Origin: Deltaproteobacteria bacterium
GTDB lineage: Bacteria; Myxococcota_A; UBA9042; PHBI01
DNA length: 64,000 nt
NCBI GenBank assembly: GCA_020632715.1
Contig: JACKFA010000004.1
Coordinates: 496,001 to 560,000, forward strand
Direction: 5' to 3'
The translations under genes and the position numbers were made by a program. Below, piece by piece: positions 51,329 through 59,776 of the stretch (position 1 is the first letter of the stretch; each line of letters begins with the position of its first letter). Below the pieces are notes generated by a model. That model ran no database searches and was not told where the DNA came from. It worked only from the letters and a program-made list of their open reading frames with translations.

Positions 51329-53506
51329 ATGGCGACGATCAAGGGTTACGACGGCGACCTCGAGTTCCTGGGCGCCGCACTCGACATCCTGCGGCTCCGC
51401 GGGCGGCTGCGCGTCATCGAGCGCGAGCGCGCCGGGCTCGTGCCGAAGGATCCCATGGCGGCGCTCGGCGAGGCCGAGGTGGATCCCGACGAGCTCGCGG
51501 CCGAGCTCGACGCGGCGCAGAAGCAGCACGAGAAGCGCCTCGCGAAGACGGCCGAGAAGCCCGTGCTGCTCTCGCTCCAGGAGACGTTCGACCTCACGGA
51601 CTTCGAGCGCGACGTGCTCGCGCTCGCGCTCGCGCCGGCCATCGACGGCTCGTTCAACAACCTCTACGGGCGCCTCAAGGGCTCGTCGTACCGCGCGCAG
51701 CTCGACATCGACGCCGCGCTGACGCTGCTCGTCGGCTCCTTCGAGGAGCGCGTGCGCGCGCGGCAGGCGTTCACGCAGTCGGGGCGGCTGCTCAAGCACA
51801 ACCTGCTGCTCGTCGGGCGCGGCTACTCCGGCGAGGGCGACGAGTTCCTGACGCTCGAGCTGCGGCTCCCGGCGCGCCTCGTGACGATGCTGCTGGGGCT
51901 CTCGGGCGAAGACGAGTCGATCCAGTCGTTCTCGCGCCTCGTCGAGCCCACGGAGACGCTCGACCGCGTGATCCTCCCGCACGAGGACAAGCGGCGCATC
52001 GTCGAGCTCGTGGCGCTCCACGAGAGCTACCTCCAGGCGCTCGCCGCGTGGGGCCTGCGGGACGCCATCCCCTACGGTCGCGGCGTCAGCATGCTCTTCT
52101 CCGGCCCCCCGGGGAGCGGGAAGACGCTCACCGCCCGCGCCGTCGCGCACCAGCTCGGCCGGCGCCTGCTGCTCGTCGACACGGCGCGCCTGTCGGGCGC
52201 GGACCGCGGCTTCCAGCAGAACCTCGAGAACCTCCTGCGCGAGGCGCGGCTCCAGAACGCGGTGCTCTTCTTCGACGAGTGCGAGGGGCTCTTCGCGGCG
52301 CAGAACCGCATGGGCGGCGGCGGGCAGCTCTCGGCGCTCCTGCAGGCGCTCGAGCAGTTCGAGGGGGTCGTGATCCTCGCGACGAACCTGCCGCAGCTCC
52401 TCGACCCGGCGCTCGACCGGCGGATCCTGTACCGCGTGGTCTTCCAGATCCCGTCGCCGTCGATGCGCGAGGCGATCTGGGAGGTGCACATGCCGCCGGA
52501 TCTGCCGCGCGCGGACGACGTCGACCTCCACTACATCGCGAAGCGCTTCGAGTTCACGGGCGGCTACGTGAAGAACGCCGTCCTGCTCGCGGCGGGGGCG
52601 GCCGCGGGGCGCGCGGCGATGGGGGAGGGGCCGGCCGCGGTCACGCAGAAGGACCTCATCGACAGCTGCTACAGCCAGCTCCGGCACCGGCTGAACGAGC
52701 TCGCCGACCGCGACGTGGCGGACCTGCGCCTCGAGGACCTCATCCTCCCCGACGACATCAAGCAGCAGGTGCGCGAGATCATCGAGGCCGTGTCGGCGCA
52801 GGGGACGGTGTTCCGCGAGTGGGGCTTCGCGAAGAAGTTCAACAAGGGGCGCGGCCTCTCGGCGCTCTTCGACGGGGAGCCGGGCACCGGGAAGACGCTC
52901 GCCGCCGAGGTGATCGCGGCGGAGCTCGCGCTCGGGCTCTACCGCGTGAACGTCGCGAACGTGGTCTCGAAGTACATCGGGGAGACCGAGAAGAACCTGA
53001 CGCGGATCTTCGCGGAGGCGCGCGGGACGCAGTCGATCCTGCTCTTCGACGAGGCGGACTCGCTCTTCGCGAAGCGCGTCGAGGTGAAGGGGAGCAACGA
53101 CCGCTTCGCGAACATGGAGACGAACGTCCTCCTTCAGCTCATCGAGCGCTACGATGGGCTCGTGATCCTCACGACCAACCTCAAGACCTCGATCGACAAC
53201 GCGTTCGAGCGGCGGCTCTCGTTCAAGATCAACTTCCCGTTCCCCGAGTGGGAGACGCGCGCGACCATCTGGGAGCACCTCCTGCCGGACACGGCGCCCC
53301 TCGGGAAGGACGTGGACTACGATCTCCTCGGGAAGTCGTTCGAGCTCTCGGGCGGCTCCATCAAGAACGCCGTCCTGCGCGCCGCCTATCGCGCGGCGGC
53401 GCTCGGGTCGCCGCTCACGATGGATCTCTTCGAGGACGCGGCGAAGCGCGAGTGCCAGGCGGCCGGGAAGCTCTTCCGCGTGGCGCGGCGCGAGGACGTC
53501 TGGTAG
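51329..53506 (+). CDS. Tandem AAA+ ATPase
   Basis: This 725-residue cytoplasmic protein has a roughly 240-residue helical N-domain, then two AAA+ modules. Module 1 has Walker A GPPGSGKT (259-266) and Walker B VLFFDEC (about 312-318). Module 2 has GEPGTGKT (516-523) and LLFDEADSLF. Both have NAVL-type sensor-2 helices. The N-domain and first module resemble the AAA+ proteins of contractile injection systems and of some stress loci. Tandem modules suggest a Cdc48-like unfoldase or remodeler, but no known partner genes are adjacent. The ATG has a GGGAG SD. The Lys-rich coiled-coil gene follows after 401 bp. Confidence 0.85.
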   Translation: MATIKGYDGDLEFLGAALDILRLRGRLRVIERERAGLVPKDPMAALGEAEVDPDELAAELDAAQKQHEKRLAKTAEKPVLLSLQETFDLTDFERDVLALALAPAIDGSFNNLYGRLKGSSYRAQLDIDAALTLLVGSFEERVRARQAFTQSGRLLKHNLLLVGRGYSGEGDEFLTLELRLPARLVTMLLGLSGEDESIQSFSRLVEPTETLDRVILPHEDKRRIVELVALHESYLQALAAWGLRDAIPYGRGVSMLFSGPPGSGKTLTARAVAHQLGRRLLLVDTARLSGADRGFQQNLENLLREARLQNAVLFFDECEGLFAAQNRMGGGGQLSALLQALEQFEGVVILATNLPQLLDPALDRRILYRVVFQIPSPSMREAIWEVHMPPDLPRADDVDLHYIAKRFEFTGGYVKNAVLLAAGAAAGRAAMGEGPAAVTQKDLIDSCYSQLRHRLNELADRDVADLRLEDLILPDDIKQQVREIIEAVSAQGTVFREWGFAKKFNKGRGLSALFDGEPGTGKTLAAEVIAAELALGLYRVNVANVVSKYIGETEKNLTRIFAEARGTQSILLFDEADSLFAKRVEVKGSNDRFANMETNVLLQLIERYDGLVILTTNLKTSIDNAFERRLSFKINFPFPEWETRATIWEHLLPDTAPLGKDVDYDLLGKSFELSGGSIKNAVLRAAYRAAALGSPLTMDLFEDAAKRECQAAGKLFRVARREDVW

Positions 53507-53907
53507 GGTCGGAGACGCCTGCTTCGGCAGGTTCGGTCGACGCCTCGGTCGGATAGAGTCCGGTGCGCCGGCGGCCCAGGTCACAGCAAACCGCTACGCA
53601 GTACGGAGGTCGCAGGGGTGACCTCAGCCCGATGAACACCGTCAGCCCTTCAGGCGCCCGCGCCGGCCGGCCTCGAATTTTGCGTAGGCCGTCCACATGC
53701 GCAGGGACCGGGGCCCGGAACGATTCGGGCTGGTCGCTCCAACGCAGGCTTCGGTACCGGGCGGGGCGCGAGTGACCTGCCGTCGGCGAGCTCACGGGAC
53801 CTCGCTGCGCCGGGGCGTCCTCCGATCTTCTCACCCGCGGCGCGCGCCGGGCGGCCACCAGGCGGTGGACCCGGCGGCGCCGAGCACGGCGAGGAGCTGA
53901 AGGGGCG
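53507..53907. other. 401-bp intergenic region after the AAA+ gene
   Basis: No gene is supported here. It has a UUCG hairpin just after the AAA+ stop (53517-53532) and a GAGGTC/GACCTC stem-loop (53606-53625) followed by a pyrimidine-rich stretch and an AATTTTG patch at about 53676. An unannotated small RNA is possible, but nothing more specific can be said. Confidence 0.5.
53517..53532 (+). terminator. UUCG-tetraloop hairpin after the AAA+ gene
   Basis: CCTGC-TTCG-GCAGG (with a closing G-U pair) starts 11 nt past the stop codon. The C(UUCG)G loop is exceptionally stable. No U-tract follows, so it may rely on other factors for termination. Confidence 0.45.
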
Positions 53908-54426
53908 ATGGCCGACAGTTCAGGACACCTCGAGTCGTATCGCGAGCGGTTCCTCGACCAGCTGCACTCGAGCAGGCTCGAGCTCGACGGGCACCAGGAG
54001 TTCCTGAAGTACTGGAAGTCGGTGGAGCGCGAGGCCTCGGAGACGGAGGACCTCGACAAGCTCGAGACGTGGGTGAAGGACCTCGCGCGCGACAAGGACA
54101 AGGTCAGCGCGATGAAGGAGAAGCTCGAGCTCCAGAAGGACTCCGACCCGACGGCGGCGATGCTGCTCCAGATCATCCGGCAGGTGCTCGCGATGCTCGA
54201 GGAGACCGAGCGGAAGCTCATCCGCCTGCGCGACCACCGGCGCGGCTTCCTCGCGCGGATCCTCTTCCGCGCAGGGCCGGGCGTGAAGAAGAAGGTGAAG
54301 CCCGAGGAGGAGGAGGCGGACAAGGAGAAGAAGAAGGGCGACGGGAAGAAGGTCCCGGAGTCCGTCCTCGCCAAGTCCGCCGAGCAGAAGAAGGCCGAGG
54401 AGCCGAAGAAGAAGATGGAGCGGTAG
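53908..54426 (+). CDS. Lys/Glu-rich coiled-coil protein
   Basis: This 172-residue cytoplasmic protein has two helical blocks. Residues 1-120 form a heptad-rich segment (LDKLETWVKDLARDKDKVSAMKEKLELQ) ending in a basic HRRGFLARILF. Residues 125-172 are almost only Lys, Glu, Gly and Pro, and likely disordered. It might bind nucleic acid or act as an adaptor, perhaps for the tandem AAA+ protein upstream, but nothing proves it. The SD is GGAG about 11 nt before the ATG. It is convergent with the ClC gene. Confidence 0.6.
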   Translation: MADSSGHLESYRERFLDQLHSSRLELDGHQEFLKYWKSVEREASETEDLDKLETWVKDLARDKDKVSAMKEKLELQKDSDPTAAMLLQIIRQVLAMLEETERKLIRLRDHRRGFLARILFRAGPGVKKKVKPEEEEADKEKKKGDGKKVPESVLAKSAEQKKAEEPKKKMER

Positions 54427-54485
54427 CGGGTCGGCGCCGCGCGGCGCGCGGGGGAGCCGCGGGCCATCGCAACGGGCGCCGAGCG

Positions 54486-56345
54486 TCAGGTCGCCCGGCG
54501 CGGCCCGATCTTCCGCACGCGCCGGACGTGGTGCTCGGAGGCGAGGCGCCGCGAGTGCGCCTGGAGCAGGTCGCTGCGCGTCACGACGCCGACGAGGCGG
54601 CCTCCCGCCACGACCGGCAGTCGGCCCACCGACTCGCGCAGCATCAGATCCGCCGCCGCGCGGGCCGACGCCTCGGGCCCGATGACCACGGGCGGGCGCG
54701 ACACCACGCGGGCGATCGGGTCCAGCGGGTCGCGGCTGGAGGCGAACAGCTCCCGCCGCGTCACGACGCCGATCAGCGCGTCCCCGGCGACCACCGGGAA
54801 GCCGTTGTGGTGTTGCGCGGCCCCGCTCTCGGCGAGCCAGCGCCGCGCCTCGGCGACCGTCTGCTCCGCCGGGAGCGTGGTGACCGGCTTGCAGCCGATG
54901 TCGCGGACCAGGACCTGCGTGAGGAAGTCGGCGGTGTACTCGGTCGGGACAGGGCGCCCCTGGCGCGCGATCTTCTCGGTCATGATGGAGTGCTTCGCCA
55001 TGACGCAGGCGATGAGGTAGGCGGCGCAGCACCCGCCGAGCAACGGCAGCAGGCCGACGGCCTGGCGCGTCGTCTCGAACGCGAACACCACGGACGCGAG
55101 CGGCGCCCGGGAGGCGCCCGCGAACATCGCGGCCATGCCGACGAGCGCGCCCAGCCGGGGGTCGATCCCGGCGCCGGGCGCGGCGAGGGCGAGGAGGCTC
55201 GCCACGGCCGCGCCGGCGCCGCCGCCGACGGTGAACAGCGGCGCGAGGGTCCCGCCCGACGTCCCGCTCCCGAGGGAGAACAGCCACGAGACCAGCTTCA
55301 GCGCGCAGAGGGTGTAGAGCGCCGTGCCCGTGAGGCCGCCCGACACCATCCCCTCGATGTTGTCGTAGCCGACGCCCATCGTGCGGGGCGCGAAGTAGCC
55401 GATGACCCCGACCACGACGGCGCCGAGCGCCGGCCACCACATCCAGTGGATCGGCAGCCGCGCGAACGCGTCCTCGACCGCGTAGACGGCCTTCGTGACG
55501 ATGACCGCGAGCACGCCGATGACCGCGCCGACGGCGACGTAGGCGACGATGGCGCTCGCGGCCGGCTGCGCGAGGACCCCGACGGAGAAGGCCGGCGCGG
55601 TGCCGACGACGGCGATGCGCACGGCCGCCGCCGCCGACGCCGCGAACGCGACCGGGATGAGGGAGCTGGCGCGATACTCGAACAGGAGCAGCTCGACCGC
55701 GAGCAGCACGGCGGCGACCGGCGAGCCGAAGGTCGCCGACATGCCGGCGGCCGCCCCCGACGCGAGCAGGATCTTCCGCTCGTCGGCGGTGATCTTCACG
55801 AACTGGCCCACGAGGGAGCCGAGCGCGCCGCCCGTCGCGATGATGGGCCCCTCGGCGCCGAAGGGGCCGCCGGTGCCGATGGACACGACCGCCGACAGCG
55901 GCTTCATGAACAGGACGCGCGCGGGGATGCGGCTCTCGTTGAAGAGCACCTGCTCCATGGCCTCCGGGATCCCGTGGCCGCGGATGGCCTTCGTGCCGTA
56001 GCGCGCCATCAGGCCGACGAGCAGCGCCCCGGCCACCGGCACCACGACGACCCAGCCGCCGAGCTGGTTTCCGGCCGGCGACGCCGGCGCCAGCGACCAC
56101 TCGCCGTAAAAGGCGAGGTTCGTGACGAGCGCGAGGCACGCGACGAGGACGACGGCGATCGCCGCCGCGGCGACCCCGATGGCGCTCGCGGCCGCGGTGA
56201 TGGCCACCGTGCGCCGCCCGATGGCGCCCCCTCGGGACGCGAGGTGCTCGAGGGCGAGCACGGGCTCCATGGACGGCGCGATGGGCACGGGACCGCGCGC
56301 GGCGGCCGCCTCGGGGGGCGAGGCGTCACCCTCGTCGTGAACCAC
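54486..56345 (-). CDS. ClC-type chloride channel/antiporter with CBS domains
   Basis: This 619-residue polytopic membrane protein has the ClC signatures GHGIPEA, GTGGPFGAEGPI (selectivity loop with the gating Glu) and GSGTSGGTLAPLF. A cytosolic C-terminal tail (about 490-610) carries two CBS units (NGFPVVAGDALIGVVTRREL and GRLPVVAGGRLVGVVTRSDL). It exchanges Cl- for H+ or acts as a channel, helping with acid or ionic stress; CBS units suggest nucleotide control. The GTG start lies inside the end of the MarR gene (20-bp overlap), so the pair is co-translated. Confidence 0.9.
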   Translation of the reverse strand: MVHDEGDASPPEAAAARGPVPIAPSMEPVLALEHLASRGGAIGRRTVAITAAASAIGVAAAAIAVVLVACLALVTNLAFYGEWSLAPASPAGNQLGGWVVVVPVAGALLVGLMARYGTKAIRGHGIPEAMEQVLFNESRIPARVLFMKPLSAVVSIGTGGPFGAEGPIIATGGALGSLVGQFVKITADERKILLASGAAAGMSATFGSPVAAVLLAVELLLFEYRASSLIPVAFAASAAAAVRIAVVGTAPAFSVGVLAQPAASAIVAYVAVGAVIGVLAVIVTKAVYAVEDAFARLPIHWMWWPALGAVVVGVIGYFAPRTMGVGYDNIEGMVSGGLTGTALYTLCALKLVSWLFSLGSGTSGGTLAPLFTVGGGAGAAVASLLALAAPGAGIDPRLGALVGMAAMFAGASRAPLASVVFAFETTRQAVGLLPLLGGCCAAYLIACVMAKHSIMTEKIARQGRPVPTEYTADFLTQVLVRDIGCKPVTTLPAEQTVAEARRWLAESGAAQHHNGFPVVAGDALIGVVTRRELFASSRDPLDPIARVVSRPPVVIGPEASARAAADLMLRESVGRLPVVAGGRLVGVVTRSDLLQAHSRRLASEHHVRRVRKIGPRRAT

Positions 56346-56841
56346 GCGACCTCTCCCTTCGCCCGGCGCCGCCTTCGAAGAACAGCGGCGCGCCGTCCCC
56401 GGCCGCCGCGAGCGAGTCCGACACGCGCGCGAGCGCGGCCCGGAGCACGTGCAGCTCGGGTCGCGAGAGCTCGCGGAGGGCGGCGATGAGCCGCGCCTGA
56501 TAGGGCTCGGGGGCCCGCGCGAGCAGCTGGCTCCCCTTGTCCGTGAGGGACAGGGCGCTCCGGCGGCGGTCCTCCGGGTCGCGCGCCCGCGACACGAGCC
56601 CGCGCGCGACGAGGCGCGCCACGATGACCGAGACGGAGCTCGCGTCGGTCAGCGTCTGCTCGGAGAGCCGGCGGATCGAGGCGCCCGGGATAAGCGAGAG
56701 CTCGCGGAGCACGAACAGCTGCGCGCCCGACACGCCGCACGAGCGCTCCACGGCGTGGGAGGCGGCCCGGATGCCGTGCACGACGCGCCGCAGCTCCTGG
56801 AGGGCGAGCTCCGCGGCGGCGCTGGGCTGGGTAAATTCCAT
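56326..56841 (-). CDS. MarR-family repressor
   Basis: This 171-residue protein has a winged-helix domain: GVSGAQLFVLRELSLIPGASIRRLSEQTLTDASSVSVIVARLVARGLVSRARDPEDRRRSALSLTDKG in positions 45-112 (only key features cited: recognition helix DASSVSVIVARL and wing RDPEDRRR). It probably represses itself and the overlapping ClC gene in response to a phenolic, oxidant or acid signal. The ATG at 56841 is 7 nt below a -10 box and has no SD, suggesting leaderless mRNA. The CATGG-N4-CCATG palindrome at the start codon is a candidate operator. Confidence 0.85.
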   Translation of the reverse strand: MEFTQPSAAAELALQELRRVVHGIRAASHAVERSCGVSGAQLFVLRELSLIPGASIRRLSEQTLTDASSVSVIVARLVARGLVSRARDPEDRRRSALSLTDKGSQLLARAPEPYQARLIAALRELSRPELHVLRAALARVSDSLAAAGDGAPLFFEGGAGRRERSRGSRRG

Positions 56842-56848
56842 GGAGTCC

Positions 56849-56877
56849 CATGTATCACGGCGCCCGGCGGGTCTCAA
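56849..56877 (-). promoter_or_regulatory. Promoter of marR-clc
   Basis: On the minus strand TTGAGA (56877-56872), a 17-nt spacer and TACATG (56854-56849) are followed by 7 nt and the ATG. The -10 overlaps an inverted repeat that reads CATGG-GACT-CCATG, consistent with autorepression. Confidence 0.45.
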
Positions 56878-57108
56878 GCGCGATGGCGCGCTCGGCGAGC
56901 GGGGCCGCGGCGGGCCTCGCGCAGAGACGCGGAGGCGCGGAGGGAGTGCGAACGCCTCCCCTGCGCACCTGGCCGACGCTGCCTCCCCGCGTCGTGGGGA
57001 CTGGCGCGCTCCGCCCACACGCCGGGCTCACCCCCGAGCGCGATGCGGCCAGCGCCGCCCGGTCGCTCGACGCGCTCGTGAACGCCGTTCACACCGCGCG
57101 GCAGCCGC

Positions 57109-57663
57109 CTACGTCGTGGGCTTCTGGGCGCTCACGTAGTAGCGGAGGGCCTCGACGGCCTCGCGCGGATCGCGCGCGAACGTCACCGCGGCGCGCGTCC
57201 TGGTGTCGACCTTCAGGAGCTCGGCGAGGCTCGCCACCATCGCGGGCCAGCCATCGCCGACGAGGATCGTCTGCCGGTACGGCGCGCTCGGCGTCATCGC
57301 CCAGAGCCACATCTGCAGCAGCACGCTCGCCGTCTGGAGGCCGCCGGGCAGGATGATGAGCGCGTCCGCGAGCTCGAGCCCCCGCGCCAGCGCCCGGAGG
57401 GCGTCGCCCTCGCGCTCGACCGCGCCCCCGCCGCCCGCGACCTCGTCCGCCCCGACCCAGGTCACGACGTGGACGAGCCCCCCCGCGACCGCGCGCGCCC
57501 CCTGCGCCGCCGCCCGCGCGACGGCGCCGTCGCCCGCGACGAGCACACCGTAGCCGTGTCGCGCGAGCTCGCCGCCGAGCAGCTCCGCCGGGGCCGCCTG
57601 CCGCGCCCCGTCTTGGGCGCCGCTCGGGCCGAGGACCGCGATCACCGCGTGGTCGCCTATCAA
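57109..57663 (-). CDS. LOG/lysine-decarboxylase-like Rossmann protein with altered active site
   Basis: From a TTG at 57663 (SD GGAG) the product has 184 residues; a longer frame from an ATG at 57768 is possible but its first 35 residues look non-native. The fold pattern is that of TIGR00725/LOG proteins: AVIAVLGPSGAQ, LARHGYGVLVAGDGAVARAAAQGA, then ADALIILPGGLQT. In active LOG enzymes the motif is PGGxGTxxE; here it reads PGGLQTASV, lacking the Gly and the catalytic Glu. It is therefore probably a nucleotide-binding or regulatory relative rather than a phosphoribohydrolase. It is divergent from the lipoprotein at 57849. Confidence 0.65.
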   Translation of the reverse strand: MIGDHAVIAVLGPSGAQDGARQAAPAELLGGELARHGYGVLVAGDGAVARAAAQGARAVAGGLVHVVTWVGADEVAGGGGAVEREGDALRALARGLELADALIILPGGLQTASVLLQMWLWAMTPSAPYRQTILVGDGWPAMVASLAELLKVDTRTRAAVTFARDPREAVEALRYYVSAQKPTT

Positions 57664-57767
57664 TCTGCTCCGCCTGGCCGTGTCGTTCGCTGGCTCGCGA
57701 AGATCGTCGTCGGACCCCGGCTCCACCGAGCGCCGCCGGTGCCGCACATGGACGTTGCAAGCGGGCA

Positions 57768-57787
57768 CCCCGCGTTGTCAAGCGGGG
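57768..57787 (+). other. Hairpin in the divergent intergenic region
   Basis: CCCCGC and GCGGGG form a 6-bp stem with an 8-nt loop. A nearby upstream GCGGG (57761-57765) could pair with the same CCCCGC, so two alternative folds are possible. Confidence 0.25.
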
Positions 57788-57848
57788 CCTGAGCGTGGTA
57801 GTCGCATTGCCGAGGCACGTGAACGTTTTGGTTCGTCATGGGGTAGCG

Positions 57849-58301
57849 GTGCGCCTGGTCGCGCTCGCGCTAGGGCTCGCCGGCGCCAGCTGCGCCGACG
57901 CGAGCAGCCTCTTCACCGGGCGTTGGGCCGCGCAGACCCTGGTGACGAGCACCTGGGCGTTCCCGACCGGCCTCCCCGAGCTCGCCATCGGCCACTTCGG
58001 CAACGAGGTCGCCGGCGTCGCCTGGTTCCTCGACGAGAACGGCCTCGCGAGCGGCCCCGAGTCGTGCCGCTGCAGCTTCGTCGACGGCCAGACCGTCAAG
58101 CCCGCCCAGGGACGCCTCGTCGTCAACACCACGTTCTGCGACGGCGCCGTCTGGCAGTGGCGCCTCGAGCTCGACGACAGCGGCGACGCCCCCGTCCTGC
58201 GCGGCCAGGTCCTCGCGACCGACGGCTCCGGCGACAGCGTCGACGTCGAGCTCGAGCGCATCGACACGTTCATCCCCGAAGAGCGGAAAGAGTGCCCGTG
58301 A
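57849..58301 (+). CDS. Lipoprotein, coupled to an outer membrane protein
   Basis: From the GTG at 57849 the product has 150 residues: a signal peptide with lipobox AGASC, then a beta-rich domain with paired Cys (CRCS, FCDG) and a final KECP. The start is uncertain; a GTG at 57795 and a TTG at 57828 are in frame, but the first would add an N-terminus before the signal. No family recognised. The stop overlaps the start of the next gene (GTGA). Confidence 0.5.
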   Translation: MRLVALALGLAGASCADASSLFTGRWAAQTLVTSTWAFPTGLPELAIGHFGNEVAGVAWFLDENGLASGPESCRCSFVDGQTVKPAQGRLVVNTTFCDGAVWQWRLELDDSGDAPVLRGQVLATDGSGDSVDVELERIDTFIPEERKECP

Positions 58302-59776
58302 CGGCGCTTCGAGCCGCTCGCCGCGCGGCCCTGGCGGTCGCCGTCGCCCTCGCCGCGACCGCGGCGTCGGGCCCCGCCGCGCGCGCCGACGACGGCCTCC
58401 CGCGCGGCGGCTGGAAGACCATCGAGGTGGCGGTCCTGCCCGTCGGCTACTACGGCCGCGCCGCGACCGACCTCTTCGACGAGCGCCCCGTCGTCCGCCG
58501 CGCCCGCGAGCTCGCCGCGCGCTGGCACCGCCTCCTCGAGGACGGCCTCGTCGGCCGCGACCAGCTCGAGGTCCTGCGCTCCTCGCAGGTCCGCGAGCGC
58601 CTCGCCCGCACCTCCGAGTACCGCCGCGGGCAGCCCATCGCCGCGCGCGCCCACGACATCGGCATGCGCTCCTTCGAGGCCCTCCGCGCCGACGACGCGC
58701 AGTTCCAGTTCCAGAGCGCCCTCGAGGTCTTCGAGAGCGTCTGGGCCGACGTCGTCACCCCACCCGAGGTCTCCGACACCGCGTTCATGCTCGGCCTCAC
58801 GCTCGTCGAGCGCGGCGAGCCCAACGCCGCCCACATCGCCTTCCGCGACGCCCTCCTCCTCGACCCCACGCGCCGCTTCGAGCGCGGCTACTACTCGGCC
58901 TCCGCCGAGCAGGGGATCGCCGGCGCCCAGTCCGACATCGCCTCGCAGGCCGATCTCCTCGCCCTCCGCTGGCCCGTCCAGCGCCTCGAGGCCCTCGCCG
59001 ACGCCGTCGCCGTCGATCAGCTCGTCGTCGCCGTCGTCGACGGCCCGCCCGAGAAGCCCATCCTCCGCATCGGCCTCTACGACCGCCGCGTGAAGAACCT
59101 GACGGGCCGCGCCCGCATCGACCTCGACGACGAGGACCACGCCGTCGTCGAGCTCGACCGCGTGCTCTCCGCCTGGCACACCTGCGCCATCGAGGCCAAC
59201 CAGGACCGCATGTTCCGCCGCCCGCCGCGGAAGGAGTGGTTCCTCGACATCGGCTACACCCACGGCGTCTGGCTCACCCACCGCCGCACGCGCGACTACA
59301 TCCAGAGCGTCGGCGGGCAGCTCACCGTCACCTACGAGCCGTCGCCGGGCTTCCAGCTCTTCGGCCGCGCGAGCCAGCTCGCGACCCTCCCGGACGCCAA
59401 CGCCGACCTCATCGAGACCTTCGTCACGACGCGCGTCACGCTCGGCGCCGGCCTCACCCTCGGGAGCGAGGCCGCCAAGTTCTTCGCGCGCACCGGGCTC
59501 GAGGTCGGCCTCGGGCTCTCCGACATCCAGATGACCACGGACGTCGACTGCAAGTTCTTCGGCGCCTCGCACCCGCGCTGCAAGACCCTCTTCGACCAGT
59601 CGGCCCCGACGATCTGGTTCGGGCTCGACTTCTCCTTCGGCGCCCGCTTCCTGCTCTCCGACGCCTGGTACGTCACGTTCTCGGCCGGCGTCGCGAGCTA
59701 CGTGCTCGACCCCGACGTCACGAGCGACCTGAACTTCCCGCTCCACGGGAGCCTCGGCGTCGGGGTGCCGTTCTGA
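58298..59776 (+). CDS. Exported protein with C-terminal outer-membrane beta-barrel
   Basis: This 492-residue protein has a signal peptide (ARADDG cleavage, about residue 31). A helical region (about 35-225) includes a TPR-like stretch with AFRDALLLDPTRRFERGYY. A short alpha/beta part follows, and the last 170 residues have alternating aromatic/hydrophobic strands ending in a terminal Phe (GVGVPF), the classical outer-membrane assembly signal. It is probably an outer-membrane anchored scaffold. The GTG start overlaps the lipoprotein stop, and its stop overlaps the start of the antiporter. Confidence 0.7.
   Translation: MTALRAARRAALAVAVALAATAASGPAARADDGLPRGGWKTIEVAVLPVGYYGRAATDLFDERPVVRRARELAARWHRLLEDGLVGRDQLEVLRSSQVRERLARTSEYRRGQPIAARAHDIGMRSFEALRADDAQFQFQSALEVFESVWADVVTPPEVSDTAFMLGLTLVERGEPNAAHIAFRDALLLDPTRRFERGYYSASAEQGIAGAQSDIASQADLLALRWPVQRLEALADAVAVDQLVVAVVDGPPEKPILRIGLYDRRVKNLTGRARIDLDDEDHAVVELDRVLSAWHTCAIEANQDRMFRRPPRKEWFLDIGYTHGVWLTHRRTRDYIQSVGGQLTVTYEPSPGFQLFGRASQLATLPDANADLIETFVTTRVTLGAGLTLGSEAAKFFARTGLEVGLGLSDIQMTTDVDCKFFGASHPRCKTLFDQSAPTIWFGLDFSFGARFLLSDAWYVTFSAGVASYVLDPDVTSDLNFPLHGSLGVGVPF

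Noticed and set aside
51329..53506. Contractile injection system marker
   Set aside because: The AAA+ protein alone is suggestive, but there are no sheath, tube, baseplate or tail-fibre genes in the window.
51160..53584. A long minus-strand open frame across the AAA+ gene, part of an 1822-codon frame from 48116
   Set aside because: It is antisense to Walker motifs and then runs out of frame through the S41 protease; no start or domain supports it.
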